Part shown: piece by piece, positions 53,855 through 63,763 of the stretch
How positions within the stretch are numbered: position 1 is the stretch's first letter
Layout: every line of letters starts with the position of its first letter
From: Methylobacterium sp. J-068
GTDB taxonomy: Bacteria > Pseudomonadota > Alphaproteobacteria > Rhizobiales > Beijerinckiaceae
Direction: 5' to 3'
Length of the DNA stretch: 64,000 bases
Assembly: GCF_022829445.1 (NCBI RefSeq)
Contig: NZ_JAKSXY010000073.1
Span: forward strand, 35,842-99,841
Notes under the pieces: model-generated
What the model was told of the DNA's origin: nothing
Databases searched by the model: none
What the model saw: only the letters and a program-made list of their open reading frames with translations
Made by a program: the position numbers and the translations under genes

Positions 53855-54622
53855 ATGCAATCCTGGAAGCAGGCCGTGGCCCGGGCCTTCGACGCGGCCG
53901 AGGGCTATGACGGGGCGGCCGCGATCCAGGCCGAGGTCGCCGCGCGACTGGCCGAGCGCATCGCCGGCGCGTCGCGCGCGGCGGCACCGCGCATCCTGGA
54001 GGTCGGTTGCGGCACGGGGCTGCTGACCGCCGCCCTGGCGCGGCAGAGGGGCCGCGGCATCCTCGTCGCCAGCGACATCGCCCCCGCCATGATCCAGCGC
54101 TGCCGCGCCCGGCTCACTGGTGCGGCGAACCTGCATGTCACGGTGATGGACGCCGAGCGGCCCTGCCTCGCGCCCGGCTTCGATCTCATCGCCTCCAGCC
54201 TCGCGGCCCAATGGTTCGAGGATTTGCCGGGGACCCTCGCGCGCCTCTCCGCGCTCCTGGCGCCCGGCGGCCTGATGGCGGTGGCGACGCTGGCCGAGGG
54301 GACCTTCGCCGAGTGGCGCGCCGCGCACGCGGCGCTCGGTCTCGAGGCCGCGACGCCGCGCTACCCGGCGCTGGCGGAGTTGGCCGGGCTGTCGCTGCCC
54401 GGCTGCACGCTCGCGGTGTCCGGCGAGCCCGTCATCGAAGTCCACGCCGATGGCCGCGCCTTTCTCGGCGCCCTGCGGGCGATCGGAGCCGGGACGCCGG
54501 GGACCCGCGACATCCTGTCGGCGGGCGCCCTGCGCCGGGTCCTGCGGCTTTTCGAGGCGGGTGGTGCCCGCGTGACCTACGAGGTCGCGACCCTGCTCAT
54601 CCGGCGGCGCGAACAGGGTTAA
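53855..54622 (+). CDS. BioC-like SAM-dependent methyltransferase
   Basis: A 255-residue class I methyltransferase resembling malonyl-ACP O-methyltransferase BioC: N-terminal VARAFDAAEGYDGAAAIQAE, SAM loop LEVGCGTGLLTAALAR, LVASDIAPAMIQRC and FDLIASSLAAQWFEDLPGTL. Follows the amidase by 11 bp. No bio genes are close, so the biotin role is only suggested by similarity; other small-molecule methylations are possible. Confidence 0.8.
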   Translation: MQSWKQAVARAFDAAEGYDGAAAIQAEVAARLAERIAGASRAAAPRILEVGCGTGLLTAALARQRGRGILVASDIAPAMIQRCRARLTGAANLHVTVMDAERPCLAPGFDLIASSLAAQWFEDLPGTLARLSALLAPGGLMAVATLAEGTFAEWRAAHAALGLEAATPRYPALAELAGLSLPGCTLAVSGEPVIEVHADGRAFLGALRAIGAGTPGTRDILSAGALRRVLRLFEAGGARVTYEVATLLIRRREQG

Positions 54623-54654
54623 GGGTTTTCACGTGCAACGGCGGGGCACTCGCG

Positions 54655-55356
54655 TCAGGCGCCCGGCTTGCCGTCGGTCGCTTGCCCGCGACGCAGAAGG
54701 AACACGCCCTGCGCGCCCATCAGGTTCCAGACCCACCAGGGCATCGAGAACCGCATCGGCCGGCCGCGCGCGTCGAGGGCGGTGGCCTTCTCGATCGCGG
54801 CGTTCACCGTCCGGCACAGGCCGACGAAGTCCCGGATCGTGCAGTGATGGATGTTCTGGGTCTCGTACCATTCCTCGGGCATCAGGGCCGTGACCGGCAT
54901 GCGCCCGCGCAGAGCCAGTTCCGAGCGCACCCGCCAATGGCCGAAATTCGGGAAGGAGATGATGACCTGCCGGCCGATCCGCAGGAGGTGCTCCAGCACG
55001 ATGCGCGGGTTGCGCGTCGCCTGGATGGTCTGGGACAGGACCACCACGTCGAAGGCGTCGTCGGGGTAATTGGCGAGATCGGTATCGGCATCGCCCTGGA
55101 TCACCGGCAGGCCCCGGGCGAGGCAGGCATTCACGCCCTCGCGTGAGAGCTCGATGCCGCGCCCGTCGACGCCGCGCCGGTCTCGCAGCAGCGCCAGCAG
55201 GGCGCCGTCGCCGCAGCCGATATCGAGGACGCGAGCGTTCGGCGGCACGAGGTCGAGCACGACGAGGTGATCGACGCGGGTGCTGCCGGCCTCGGCATGC
55301 GGCAGCGTCTCGGCCACTTCCCAGGGCCGGTGAGCGGAAATCTCGGGTCGCGTCAC
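54655..55356 (-). CDS. metW: Methionine biosynthesis protein MetW
   Basis: A 233-residue MetW-family methyltransferase-like protein that works with MetX. GTG start at 55356 overlaps the metX stop (GTGA). Motifs: [40 protein letters not shown] and [20 protein letters not shown], then [20 protein letters not shown] and the [20 protein letters not shown] stretch characteristic of MetW. Confidence 0.94.
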   Translation of the reverse strand: MTRPEISAHRPWEVAETLPHAEAGSTRVDHLVVLDLVPPNARVLDIGCGDGALLALLRDRRGVDGRGIELSREGVNACLARGLPVIQGDADTDLANYPDDAFDVVVLSQTIQATRNPRIVLEHLLRIGRQVIISFPNFGHWRVRSELALRGRMPVTALMPEEWYETQNIHHCTIRDFVGLCRTVNAAIEKATALDARGRPMRFSMPWWVWNLMGAQGVFLLRRGQATDGKPGA

Positions 55357-56570
55357 AGGCCGCGCGCCCGGGCGGCGGCGTCGATGAAGCCGCGCGCGGC
55401 GGCGAACATCACCGGCTCGTCGAGCAGGAAGGCGTCGTGGCCCTTGTCGCTCTCCACCTCCACGAAGGCGACAGGCGCGGAGGCCGCGTTCAGCGCATGC
55501 ACGATGGCGCGGGATTCCGAGGTCGGGAACAGCCAGTCGGAGGTGAAGGACATCACGCAGAACCGGGTCTTGCTGCCCTTGAAGGCGTTGGCGAGGACGC
55601 CGCCCTTGTCGGCGGCGAGATCGAAGTAATCCATCGCGCGGGTCAGGTAGAGGTAGGCGTTGGCGTCGAAACGCTCGACGAAGCTCAAGCCCTGGTGGCG
55701 CAGGTAGCTCTCGATCTGGAAGTCGGCGTTGAACGAGAAGGTCGGCGCCGAGCCACCCTGGAAGCGCCGGCCGAACTTCCGATGCAGCGCCGGCTCCGAC
55801 AGGTAGGTGATGTGCGCGCCCATGCGGGCGACGCCGAGCCCCTTGGCCGGCCGGGTACCGGCCTCGAGGTAGCGCCCTTCCGCCCAAGCGGGATCGGCCA
55901 TGATCGCTTGCCGTCCGACCTCGTGGAAGGCGATGTTCTGCGCCGAGTGGCGCGGGCCCGTGGCGATCGGCATCGCGGCGAAGACCCGCTCGGGGTAGCT
56001 CGCGGCCCATTGCAGCACCTGCATGCCGCCCATCGACCCGCCGATGCACAGGAACAGATCGCGGATGCCGAGGCGGTCCAGCAGCATCGCCTGGGCGCGG
56101 ACCATGTCGCGGATCGTCACCAGGGGGAAGTCCAGCCCGTAGGCCCGGCCCGTGGCCGGATCGATGGAGGCCGGGCCGGTGGAACCCATGCAGGACCCGA
56201 TGACGTTGGAGCAGACGACGAAGTAGCGGTCGGTGTCGACCGGCTTGCCCGGTCCGACCAGGGACTCCCACCAGCCGCCCTTGCCCGTGACCGGATGGGT
56301 GTGGGCGAAGTGCTGGTCGCCCGTCAGCGCATGGCAGACCAGGACGGCGTTGGAGCGGTCCGCGTTGAGGGTGCCCGCCGTCTGGTAGGCGATCTGGAAG
56401 GGGGCGAGCTGCACGCCCGCATCCATCGCCAGGGGCTCGTCCGGGCCGAACCGCGCCACGGAGCCCTTCGGCTCGCGGGCCTGGGACACCTCCACGCCCG
56501 GCGCGTCGGCGCGCGCCGATTCGTCTTCGGGCGTGCCTGGCTTGAGGGCGGTATCCAGCGACATGGTCAT
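55353..56570 (-). CDS. metX: Homoserine O-acyltransferase MetX
   Basis: A 405-residue alpha/beta hydrolase that acylates homoserine for methionine synthesis. Nucleophile Ser179 in [58 protein letters not shown], and the C-terminal [13 protein letters not shown] with catalytic Asp/His. Start ATG 56570 (or two codons downstream at 56564). In alphaproteobacteria the acyl donor may be acetyl- or succinyl-CoA. Co-transcribed with metW, coupled by 4-bp overlap. Confidence 0.94.
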   Translation of the reverse strand: MTMSLDTALKPGTPEDESARADAPGVEVSQAREPKGSVARFGPDEPLAMDAGVQLAPFQIAYQTAGTLNADRSNAVLVCHALTGDQHFAHTHPVTGKGGWWESLVGPGKPVDTDRYFVVCSNVIGSCMGSTGPASIDPATGRAYGLDFPLVTIRDMVRAQAMLLDRLGIRDLFLCIGGSMGGMQVLQWAASYPERVFAAMPIATGPRHSAQNIAFHEVGRQAIMADPAWAEGRYLEAGTRPAKGLGVARMGAHITYLSEPALHRKFGRRFQGGSAPTFSFNADFQIESYLRHQGLSFVERFDANAYLYLTRAMDYFDLAADKGGVLANAFKGSKTRFCVMSFTSDWLFPTSESRAIVHALNAASAPVAFVEVESDKGHDAFLLDEPVMFAAARGFIDAAARARGL

Positions 56571-56898
56571 GAAACGGGTTGGAGGAGGCGGTGCGTCGAT
56601 CCAGCCGGGAGACGGGCGGCCGGCTTGGTATGCCATTCGCCGGAGGACCATGCGACCCGAGGCGTTGAGGTAGTGTGCGCACCCTCGCGCGTCAACGAAA
56701 GGGCGGTGCCGGCATGCCGGCTCCGGAGGCGCATCGGCGCGGGGCCCCCCCTTCAAAACCCGGCCGCCGTTCGCGCTCTGGCGGAAACGGCTCTGGCCCT
56801 TCGGCGCGTGCGATCGTAGACCGGACGGCGATGACGGGGAGGCGAGACCCCGTTGCCGGTCTTGCCGATCTTAACCCCCGGACCCTCGCGAGCCCAGC
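56571..56898. other. Intergenic region upstream of metX and the chorismate mutase
   Basis: A 328-bp divergent region. I looked on the minus strand for a SAM-II-type riboswitch, common before metX in this class, and did not recognise one (no A-rich pseudoknot signature). No other motif stands out. Confidence 0.45.
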
Positions 56899-57762
56899 AT
56901 GCGCTTCACCACGAGACCCGCGCCGCCCCTCGACAACCTCGGGGACTTGCGCGCCGAGATCGACCGCATCGATGCCGAGATGCACGCGCTCCTGATCCAG
57001 CGCGGCTCGATCATCGACCGGCTGATCGCGGTGAAGCGCACCTCGGCCAGCGGCTCGGCCTTCCGGCCCGGACGCGAGGCCTCGATGATGCGCCGCGTCG
57101 CCGAGCGCCATCGCGGGCTGCTGCCGCTCGATACCGTGGAGGGCATCTGGCGGGTCATCATCGCCACCTTCACCTACGTCCAGGCGCCGTTCTCGGTGCA
57201 TGCCGACATCTCGGGCGGCGACGCGCCGATGCGCGATTCCGCCCGCTTCCATTTCGGCTTCACGGTGCCCTACCGGCCGCACCCGACTTGCCTCGCGGTG
57301 ATCGAGGCGGTGGCGGCCTCGCGCGGCGACCTCGGCATCTTCCGCCTCGATCCCGACGGTTCGGGCGCGTCCTCCGAGGCGGCGCCGTGGTGGGAGGGCC
57401 TCGTCGGCGCGGGCAGGCCCAAGGTCATCGCCCGACTGCCCTTCATCGAGCGGCCGACGCACCCGGCGGGCACCCCCGTCTTCGTGGTCTCGAACCCCCT
57501 CGACGATCCGGCGGCGGCCCAGCGCGACTGGGTCCTGCACGCCACCCGCGTCAGCGCCTGGGCACCGGAGGCGGCCCGCGCCCTGCAGGACCTCTACGGC
57601 GAGGTGGTGGCCCGCGCGGCGCGCGGGGACGACCATTGCCTGCTCCTCGCCGTTCCGGGCGGCGTCGGTGCCCGGCAGCTGCACGACGCGCTGACCCGCG
57701 CCGGCGCCGCGCCGCAGGCCCTCGACGAGATCGGCAGCCACGCCGCCCGGTTCCGGGTCTAG
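56899..57762 (+). CDS. Chorismate mutase-domain protein
   Basis: A 287-residue protein with an AroQ-type chorismate mutase domain (about 11-95: LGDLRAEIDRIDAEMHALLI, RGSIIDRLIAVK, and RPGREASMMRRVAERHRGLL with the conserved Arg residues), followed by a 190-residue C-terminal domain lacking a recognised catalytic motif. First gene of the tyrosine/phenylalanine cluster (with hisC and tyrA on the same strand), from which it is now separated by two minus-strand genes. Confidence 0.88.
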   Translation: MRFTTRPAPPLDNLGDLRAEIDRIDAEMHALLIQRGSIIDRLIAVKRTSASGSAFRPGREASMMRRVAERHRGLLPLDTVEGIWRVIIATFTYVQAPFSVHADISGGDAPMRDSARFHFGFTVPYRPHPTCLAVIEAVAASRGDLGIFRLDPDGSGASSEAAPWWEGLVGAGRPKVIARLPFIERPTHPAGTPVFVVSNPLDDPAAAQRDWVLHATRVSAWAPEAARALQDLYGEVVARAARGDDHCLLLAVPGGVGARQLHDALTRAGAAPQALDEIGSHAARFRV

Positions 57763-57811
57763 CGGTAAGCTTTCAGGGTGCGGGCCGCCCGGCCCAGCGG
57801 GGGACAGGGCC

Positions 57812-58717
57812 TCAAGGCCGGGCGATCTGCGCCGCGTTGCGGGCCTGCCGGTCGAGCACCCCACGCAGATGGCCGAGCGCCGCCTCCTGCAGCCCGCGCA
57901 GCGCGTCCGGCTCCTCCTGAACGTCCCGGCGCATCGACACGAAGAACTCGCTCTTGCCCGGCTCCGTCGAGGAGACGTTGTTCAGCACGTAGGGAAACCG
58001 GCCGAGGCGCGTCGCGTCCGCGACCAGATCGAGGAACACGCGCGGCGTGAACACCCAGCAATGGCAGGGCTCGTCCGCGTCCGAGAGCAGCGCGTCGCGC
58101 GTCCGGGCGTAGGCCTCGGCGAGGGCCTCCGGCCCGGCCATCCGGGGCGCCGTCGCGGTGGTCTCGCCGGCCCAGATCCCGTCGGTCGAGACGATGCGGC
58201 TCTCGAAGAGATGCGCGAAGCGCTGGCGCGGGTTCGGCCGGGTCAGGCCGAGCAGGTCGGCCTCGACCAGTTCGGCCGTGGTGCTGCGCGATCGGCCGAC
58301 ATCGCGCATGAAGCGCCGGTCGGGGAGCGACAGGTTGAACACTCCGCCCGGCCGGAGCACCGCGTGGATGCCGCGCAGCCAGCCGAGAAGGTTCGGGACG
58401 AACTGCGCAACCCCCGCGGCGATGGCGAAGTCGAAGCCCTTGGGCGCCTGTCGGTCGCCCAGAGCCGCCGCGAGCGAGCCCGCGCCGGTCCAGGCGTGGT
58501 CGATCGGTGGAGCCCCCGGCAATCCGGCATTGGCGTCAGGGTTACGGTCGACATAGGCGACGCGCACGCCTTCGGGGAGGGCCGTGGGCCTGTCGCCGGG
58601 GCCGAATTCCAGGCCCACGGCCTCGGGGAGGGGCAGGTCGTGGGTCAAGCGGGCCAGCCGGCGATCCGCGCCGCGTCGTGCCAGGAAGGCATCGAGCGAG
58701 AGCGGATCGCCGACCAT
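57812..58717 (-). CDS. SAM-dependent methyltransferase inserted in the aromatic cluster
   Basis: A 301-residue methyltransferase-like protein: GLEFGPGDRPTALPEGVRVA is the SAM loop and FNLSLPDRRFMRDVGRSRST follows the motif region, with AAGVAQFVPNLLGWLRGIHA. Substrate unknown. It lies between the chorismate mutase and hisC on the opposite strand and is downstream of the Hint-domain gene (37 bp), with which it may be co-transcribed. Similar genes elsewhere act on sugars or polyketides. Confidence 0.75.
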   Translation of the reverse strand: MVGDPLSLDAFLARRGADRRLARLTHDLPLPEAVGLEFGPGDRPTALPEGVRVAYVDRNPDANAGLPGAPPIDHAWTGAGSLAAALGDRQAPKGFDFAIAAGVAQFVPNLLGWLRGIHAVLRPGGVFNLSLPDRRFMRDVGRSRSTTAELVEADLLGLTRPNPRQRFAHLFESRIVSTDGIWAGETTATAPRMAGPEALAEAYARTRDALLSDADEPCHCWVFTPRVFLDLVADATRLGRFPYVLNNVSSTEPGKSEFFVSMRRDVQEEPDALRGLQEAALGHLRGVLDRQARNAAQIARP

Positions 58718-58754
58718 GGATTCATTCCCTCGGCGGGGCGACGGCCCGTCGGCC

Positions 58755-59753
58755 TCAACCGGCCATCAGGGCGTCGGCGTCGTCCCAGGCGCAATGCGCC
58801 GCCAGTTCGCCCGCGAACACGGCATCGAGACGCATCCGCTCGACCTCGACGATGGGGCCGTCGACCGCCACCGGCCGGCAGCGCGCCGTCAGGCCGGGCA
58901 CGACGAAGTCCGGGTTGTGCAGGGCGTGGTCGGAACCCTCCTCGAAGAACGGACGATCGCCCCAGTCGAGGTAGCTCTCGGCGGCCAGGCCCTCGGCCAG
59001 CAGGATGTCGTGGGCGTCGAGCTCAACGTGCCAGTAGGTCACGGCCTGGACGGGCTCGCGCGCGATGCTGGTGCCGTTGATCAGGCACATGATCGGCACG
59101 AGGTGGCCGCCCTGCGCGCCGGCCTCGGCGCCCACCAGGACGGGGTGGCCCGGCGAGAGCGAGAGGTCGCGGGCCGGCAGGCCGGGGCCGAAGGCACCGG
59201 CGCGCACACGGATCGGCTGCTGGCTGTGGGCGAGCGCGCGGCCCCGCCCGTCGAGATCCCGGTGCCCGATCCAGGTGATCGGCCGGATCGCGCCCGAGGC
59301 GGTGACGGCCCGGTCGCCGACGCGCAGGTCCTCGACCGCCACATCGGCCTCGATCCCGTCGCGGATCACCCGGATGCCGGTGCCGGTGACGAAGCAGACC
59401 GGAGCATAGTCACCCACGGTGTTGTTGCTGTCGAAGGTGACGCGCTGGCGCGCGGCCAGCGCCGTGTTGGACAGCACGTACCGCGTCGTGGCGTTGGCGG
59501 CGTTCGGGCTGTCCGAGAACAGGATCATGCCCGTCGAATCGTACTGCGTGGCGTACAGCGTCTTCGTCGTGGAGGTGGACTCCGCCGGGAAGATGCCCGT
59601 CGCCGTCACGGTGTCGCCGACCGCGTTCACGGTTCCATTCACGGTGATCGCGGAGGTCGACACATCGTCGATGCCGAAGGACGCGGCCGGAGCACCGTCG
59701 TCCGTGCCGACGAAGCCCGCGCCGTAGACGGTGTTTCTGAAGTTAATCGCCAC
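58755..59753 (-). CDS. Hint (hedgehog/intein)-domain secreted protein
   Basis: A 332-residue protein. GTG start at 59753 has GGAGGAACGGATC. The N-terminal 115 residues are Thr/Ser/Ala-rich with repeated aromatic-beta strand pattern, then a Hint domain starts at Cys120 (PVCFVTGTGIRVIRDG) and runs to about 300 with VGDRAVTASGAIRPITWIGH, LSLSPGHPVLVGAEAGAQGG and YWHVELDAHDILLAEGLAAE. Such alphaproteobacterial Hint proteins are type-I-secreted and self-process. Possibly transferred with the methyltransferase. Confidence 0.88.
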   Translation of the reverse strand: MAINFRNTVYGAGFVGTDDGAPAASFGIDDVSTSAITVNGTVNAVGDTVTATGIFPAESTSTTKTLYATQYDSTGMILFSDSPNAANATTRYVLSNTALAARQRVTFDSNNTVGDYAPVCFVTGTGIRVIRDGIEADVAVEDLRVGDRAVTASGAIRPITWIGHRDLDGRGRALAHSQQPIRVRAGAFGPGLPARDLSLSPGHPVLVGAEAGAQGGHLVPIMCLINGTSIAREPVQAVTYWHVELDAHDILLAEGLAAESYLDWGDRPFFEEGSDHALHNPDFVVPGLTARCRPVAVDGPIVEVERMRLDAVFAGELAAHCAWDDADALMAG

Positions 59754-60283
59754 GATCCGTTCCTCCAAACAGGCATTTCAACGATGGGTTCGCGACGGAG
59801 GAACGTGCGCATTCGTGCGCATCTGGACGATCCGGCACCCGTCATCGGCCCTGTTTTTATGTTGCGAACGCCCTGATGCGTCCATGGCGAAACTCCCCGA
59901 TCGATTTGCCGGATTTGCCCGAACAGGGTCTTTGTCGGGACGATGCAAAGCATCGTCCCCGCTTTCCGCAGTGATGTGCCATTTTTGCAGCGTTCCGATC
60001 AAGGACACGGGCCCTCATCACGCCATAGGTTTCGGACAATTGCCGCCCAGTACGCGCGAGACCGTCTCCGCTTGATCGAAGGGATCAAACGGATGACCGG
60101 GCAAGAGAGTCGCGCGGGCCCGTCGAGCCCGACGCGCGACGGTGCCCGAAGCCTCGCGACGGTCGTGCCGCCCGTCGCCCGAGCCGCCCAGGATCGCGGT
60201 GCCCCGTGCTCGCAAAGCCGGGCAAGCTTTGTTAGACGGGCGCTTCATGAGACGGGCGCTTCGCCCACCAACCGGCCGCCACC
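59754..60283. other. Intergenic region between Hint-domain gene and hisC
   Basis: A 530-bp divergent region with less GC than its neighbours at 59760-60010. It contains a tandem gtgcgcattc/gtgcgcatct repeat at about 59804-59823 and a copy of the dispersed repeat at 60056-60073. No gene is supported; open frames here have no family resemblance. Confidence 0.5.
60056..60073. repeat. Copy of dispersed intergenic repeat
   Basis: gcgagaccgtctccgctt is identical over 18 bases to the element at 28535-28552 and differs by one base from 63719 onward, then diverges (gatcgaa). Located upstream of hisC. Confidence 0.75.
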
Positions 60284-61402
60284 ATGTCCTCTTCCACGTC
60301 CCCGCGCCCGGTGCCCCGCCCCGGCGTCCTCGCCATCGAGGCCTACGTGCCCGGCAAGAGCGGGGCGCCCGGCCTCGCCACGGTGCACAAGCTCTCCTCG
60401 AACGAGACGCCCCTGGGCCCGAGCCCGAAGGCGGTGGAGGCGATGCGGACGGAAGCCGCCAAGCTCGCGCTCTACCCGGACGGCACCTCGACGCGCCTGC
60501 GCGAGGCCATCGCCGCGCGCTACGGCCTCGATCCGGCGCGCATCGTCTGCGGCGCGGGCTCGGACGAGCTCCTGTCCTTCCTGGCCTACGCCTATCTGGG
60601 CCCGGGCGACGAGGGCATCTTCACCGAGCACGGCTTCCTGGTCTACCGGATCGCGATCCTGGCCGCCGGCGGCACCCCCGTGGTGGTGAAGGAGCGCGAC
60701 CTGCGCGCCGATGTCGACGCGCTGCTGGCCGCCCTCACGCCGCGCACCAAGATCGTCTACCTCGCCAACCCCAACAACCCGACCGGCACCTACCTGCCCT
60801 TCGACGCGGTGCGGCGCCTGCACGCGGGCCTGCCGCCCCACGTCCTCCTCGTCCTCGACGGGGCCTATGCCGAGTACGTGCGGGCGAACGATTACAGCGC
60901 CGGGCTCGACCTCGTGCTGGAATCCGCCAACGTCGTGATGACCCGGACCTTCTCCAAGATCCACGGTCTCGCGGCCCTGCGGATCGGCTGGATGGTCGGC
61001 CCCGCCGAGGTGATCGATGCGGTCAACCGCATCCGGGGGCCGTTCAACCTGTCGGGCGCCGGCATCGCGGCGGGGGCCGCGGCCATCGCGGACGAGGCGC
61101 ACGTGGCCGCGGCGGTGGCGCACAACGACACCTGGCTCGCCCGCATGACGGAAGCGGTGCGGGGCCTCGGCCTGAGCGTGACGCCGAGCGTCGCGAACTT
61201 CATCCTCGTCCACTTCCCCGACGCGCCCGGACGCAACGCCGAGGCGGCCGACGGCTTCCTCACGGCGCGGGGCGTCATCACGCGCCGCGTCTCCTCCTAC
61301 GGTTTGCCCGGCGCCCTGCGCGTCACCATCGGGAGCGAGGCGGCGAACACGGCCTTCCTCGAGGCCCTGACCGCCTTCACGCGGGGCGAGCCCGGTGCCT
61401 GA
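60284..61402 (+). CDS. hisC: Histidinol-phosphate/aromatic aminotransferase
   Basis: A 372-residue fold-type I PLP aminotransferase. PLP lysine is Lys225 ([17 protein letters not shown]); [27 protein letters not shown] and [14 protein letters not shown] are family motifs. Because it is next to tyrA and the chorismate mutase it may serve aromatic amino acids as well as histidine. ATG 60284. The frame ends eight bases inside tyrA. Confidence 0.93.
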   Translation: MSSSTSPRPVPRPGVLAIEAYVPGKSGAPGLATVHKLSSNETPLGPSPKAVEAMRTEAAKLALYPDGTSTRLREAIAARYGLDPARIVCGAGSDELLSFLAYAYLGPGDEGIFTEHGFLVYRIAILAAGGTPVVVKERDLRADVDALLAALTPRTKIVYLANPNNPTGTYLPFDAVRRLHAGLPPHVLLVLDGAYAEYVRANDYSAGLDLVLESANVVMTRTFSKIHGLAALRIGWMVGPAEVIDAVNRIRGPFNLSGAGIAAGAAAIADEAHVAAAVAHNDTWLARMTEAVRGLGLSVTPSVANFILVHFPDAPGRNAEAADGFLTARGVITRRVSSYGLPGALRVTIGSEAANTAFLEALTAFTRGEPGA

Positions 61403-62360
61403 GTTCGACACCCTCGCGATCGTCGGCCTCGGGCTGATCGGCTCGTCGATCGCGCGCGGGGCCCGCCAGTTCGGCCTCGCCCGGCGCATCGTCGCCATCG
61501 ACGGGGACGCGTCCGTGCTGGAGCGGGTGCGCGCCCTCGGCCTCGCCGATCTCGCCACGGACGACCTCGGGGCCGGGGCCGCCGGGGCCGACCTCGTGAT
61601 CCTGTGCGTGCCGGTGGGCGCCGTCGGCGCGGTCGCGGCGACCCTGGGGCCCGCGCTGAAGCCGGGCGCCATCGTGTCCGACGTCGGCTCCGTGAAGGCC
61701 GCGGTGGTGGCGGCCGTGGCGCCGCACCTGCCGGAGGGCGTGCATTTCGTGCCCGCGCACCCCGTGGCCGGCACCGAGTATTCCGGCCCCGATGCCGGGT
61801 TCTCGACCCTGTTCTCGGGCCGCTGGTGCATCCTCACCCCGGCCGAGGACGCGGACGCGCAGGCCACGGCGCGGGTGACCCGGTTCTGGGAGGGCCTGCG
61901 CGCCATCGTCGAGACGATGACGCCGGAGCATCACGACCTCGTCCTGGCGATCACCAGCCACGTGCCGCACCTCATCGCCTACAACATCGTCGGCACCGCC
62001 GCCGACCTGGAGGCGGTGACGCAATCCGAGGTGATCAAGTTCTCCGCCGGCGGGTTTCGCGATTTCACCCGCATCGCCGCCTCCGACCCGACCATGTGGC
62101 GGGACGTGTTCCTGACCAACAAGGACGCGGTGCTGGAGATGTTGGGGCGCTTCAACGAGGATCTGGCGGCGCTCGCCCGCGCCATCCGCTGGGGCGACGG
62201 CGACGCGCTGCACGACCTCTTCACCCGCACTCGCGCCATCCGCCGGGGCATCGTCGCCATGGGCCAGGAGACGGCGGAGGCCGATTTCGGGCGTGCCCGC
62301 CCGAGCGAGCCCGAGCGAGCCCGAAGCCTCGAAGCCCCGAAGCCCGGCGCCGCTCAATAG
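61395..62360 (+). CDS. tyrA: Prephenate/arogenate dehydrogenase
   Basis: A 321-residue NAD-dependent enzyme of tyrosine synthesis. GTG start at 61395 overlaps hisC by 8 bp. NAD loop [20 protein letters not shown], catalytic region [20 protein letters not shown] and [20 protein letters not shown], followed by [21 protein letters not shown]-terminal tail is Ser/Pro rich. The hisC-tyrA pair follows the chorismate mutase after the two inserted minus-strand genes. Convergent with the DUF2125 gene, the last 7 bp overlapping. Confidence 0.93.
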   Translation: MPEFDTLAIVGLGLIGSSIARGARQFGLARRIVAIDGDASVLERVRALGLADLATDDLGAGAAGADLVILCVPVGAVGAVAATLGPALKPGAIVSDVGSVKAAVVAAVAPHLPEGVHFVPAHPVAGTEYSGPDAGFSTLFSGRWCILTPAEDADAQATARVTRFWEGLRAIVETMTPEHHDLVLAITSHVPHLIAYNIVGTAADLEAVTQSEVIKFSAGGFRDFTRIAASDPTMWRDVFLTNKDAVLEMLGRFNEDLAALARAIRWGDGDALHDLFTRTRAIRRGIVAMGQETAEADFGRARPSEPERARSLEAPKPGAAQ

Positions 62361-63469
62361 AGCGGCGGAAGCTGCACGTTCGGGATCGGGAACGGTCCGA
62401 GCGTCACCCGGCCCTCGGCGAGGCGTAAGGGCGGCAGGGCCTTGAGGGCGGCCTCGTTCGGGGCCGTGGCACCCGGCTCGGTCCCGGCCCGGTCCCGGCG
62501 TGCGCCGAGGAGCTGGCCGACGAGGTTGCCGATGAGCGCCCCCTTCTCCGCGCCGAAGCGCTGCCCCATGACCTGACCGACCAGCGCCTCGAGCCCGGCC
62601 GCGCGCAGGTCGAGCTGGCCCTGCGGCCGATGCGCCGCGTCGAGGTCGAGCGTGCCCTTCGCCTGGAGCCGCCGCTCGCCCTTGGCCAGCGACAGGAGCG
62701 CGAGGTCGAGGCTGCCGCCGGCCCGGCGCCAGGCCTCGAGTTCCCGCGCCACGGTGCCGGTGCGCAGGGTGGTGGCGCGGTTGATCGTGGCGTCGAGGGC
62801 GAGGTCGGCCAGGTCGGAGTTGCCGAGGGCCGCGTCGGCGAGCGGCAGGCGGATCTCGCTCACGCGCAGGCTGGTGTCGACGGCACCGTCCGCGTCGAAG
62901 CGGCCGGGCGTCGGGCGGGCATGGAATTCGAGGTGCCGGGTGTCGAAATCGATCGGCGCCGCCCCGGCGCCGTGGACGCTGCCCTTCGCCCCGTCCACCA
63001 CCAGGGACGCCCGCACGAAACCGTCGGCAGCCCCGTGGAAGCTGCCTTCCAGGGAGGTCCAGGTCGCGTCCGCCGTGAGGTCGCCCTGCTCGACATGGAA
63101 GGGGCCGCCGACTTCCAGGATGCCCTGTCGCGGCTGGTAGACCTGCACCACCGCCGTCACCGGCCCGAGGGTGAAGTGGCTGTCGGAGCGGGTGAAGGCG
63201 AGGGAAGCGCAGCGCAGCTCGATCCGGAACGGATATCCGCCGATCGAGCGGTCGGCGCAGTTCCAGGTCCGTCCCGCGGCCGATTCCTGCGCGAGCCAGG
63301 CATCCATCTCGGTCGCGGCCCGGTGGCGGATGTAGAACCAGCCGATCGACCAAGCGATCACCAGGGTGCCGAGGAGGATGTAGGGAAGGAACAGCCCCTT
63401 GCGCGAAGGAGACTTGCCGGAAGGAGAGTTGCCGGAAGGGGAACGGGCCGGGGTCGGACTCTGCGCCAT
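62354..63469 (-). CDS. DUF2125-family membrane-anchored protein
   Basis: A 371-residue protein of DUF2125. N-terminal Ser/Pro stretch, one membrane segment (LFLPYILLGTLVIAWSIGWF, about 26-45), then a beta-rich periplasmic region: IGGYPFRIELRCASLAFTRS and AASVEV-type strands with a C-terminal LNVQLPPLY. Function unknown; the family is found in Hyphomicrobiales envelopes. Convergent with tyrA, overlap 7 bp. In related genomes it sits near the aromatic cluster. Confidence 0.83.
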   Translation of the reverse strand: MAQSPTPARSPSGNSPSGKSPSRKGLFLPYILLGTLVIAWSIGWFYIRHRAATEMDAWLAQESAAGRTWNCADRSIGGYPFRIELRCASLAFTRSDSHFTLGPVTAVVQVYQPRQGILEVGGPFHVEQGDLTADATWTSLEGSFHGAADGFVRASLVVDGAKGSVHGAGAAPIDFDTRHLEFHARPTPGRFDADGAVDTSLRVSEIRLPLADAALGNSDLADLALDATINRATTLRTGTVARELEAWRRAGGSLDLALLSLAKGERRLQAKGTLDLDAAHRPQGQLDLRAAGLEALVGQVMGQRFGAEKGALIGNLVGQLLGARRDRAGTEPGATAPNEAALKALPPLRLAEGRVTLGPFPIPNVQLPPLY

Positions 63470-63655
63470 CGGGTATTCGTATCCTGCGTCGCCTGAGGGA
63501 GGTCACGCCCTGCCTCAGGGCGTTCCGGCTCACAAGGCTTGGCAGGGTCTCGACGGCGAAAGCATGGCGGCCAGGCCCTTCGAACATCGATCACGCGCCC
63601 GAGGCGCGGAGGAGAAACGCCGCGCTCAGTTCGCGGCGTCGACAGTCTGTTCGTA

Positions 63656-63692
63656 CCAAATCCGTTCGATCCCTTCGGGATGGCGGATTTGG
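63656..63692. repeat. Strong hairpin between DUF2125 gene and IS110
   Basis: A 9-bp outer stem ccaaatccg (63656-63664) and cggatttgg (63684-63692) and an inner atccc/gggat stem (63669-63673, 63677-63681) form a long cruciform-like hairpin in the intergenic region. Confidence 0.65.
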
Positions 63693-63716
63693 GCTTCGCT
63701 CAGGCGCCACGCGGGC

Positions 63717-63749
63717 TGAGCGAGACTGTCTCCGCTTCGATCAAGCGGC
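63717..63749. repeat. Copy of dispersed intergenic repeat beside IS110
   Basis: tgagcgagactgtctccgct and the following 13 bases match the segment starting at 28531 except for three substitutions. It ends 15 bp before the stop of the IS110 transposase, so it may be part of, or a target for, that element. Confidence 0.75.
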
Positions 63750-63763
63750 GACTGTATTGCGGG

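Noticed and set aside
54626..54639. A third-tier parS-like palindrome ttttcacgtgcaac near metW
   Set aside because: Two mismatches to the core and far from the parAB cluster; chance is likely.
56571..56898. SAM-II riboswitch upstream of metX
   Set aside because: I expected one from family knowledge but could not identify the conserved pseudoknot or A-rich segment on the minus strand. A covariance-model search would settle it.
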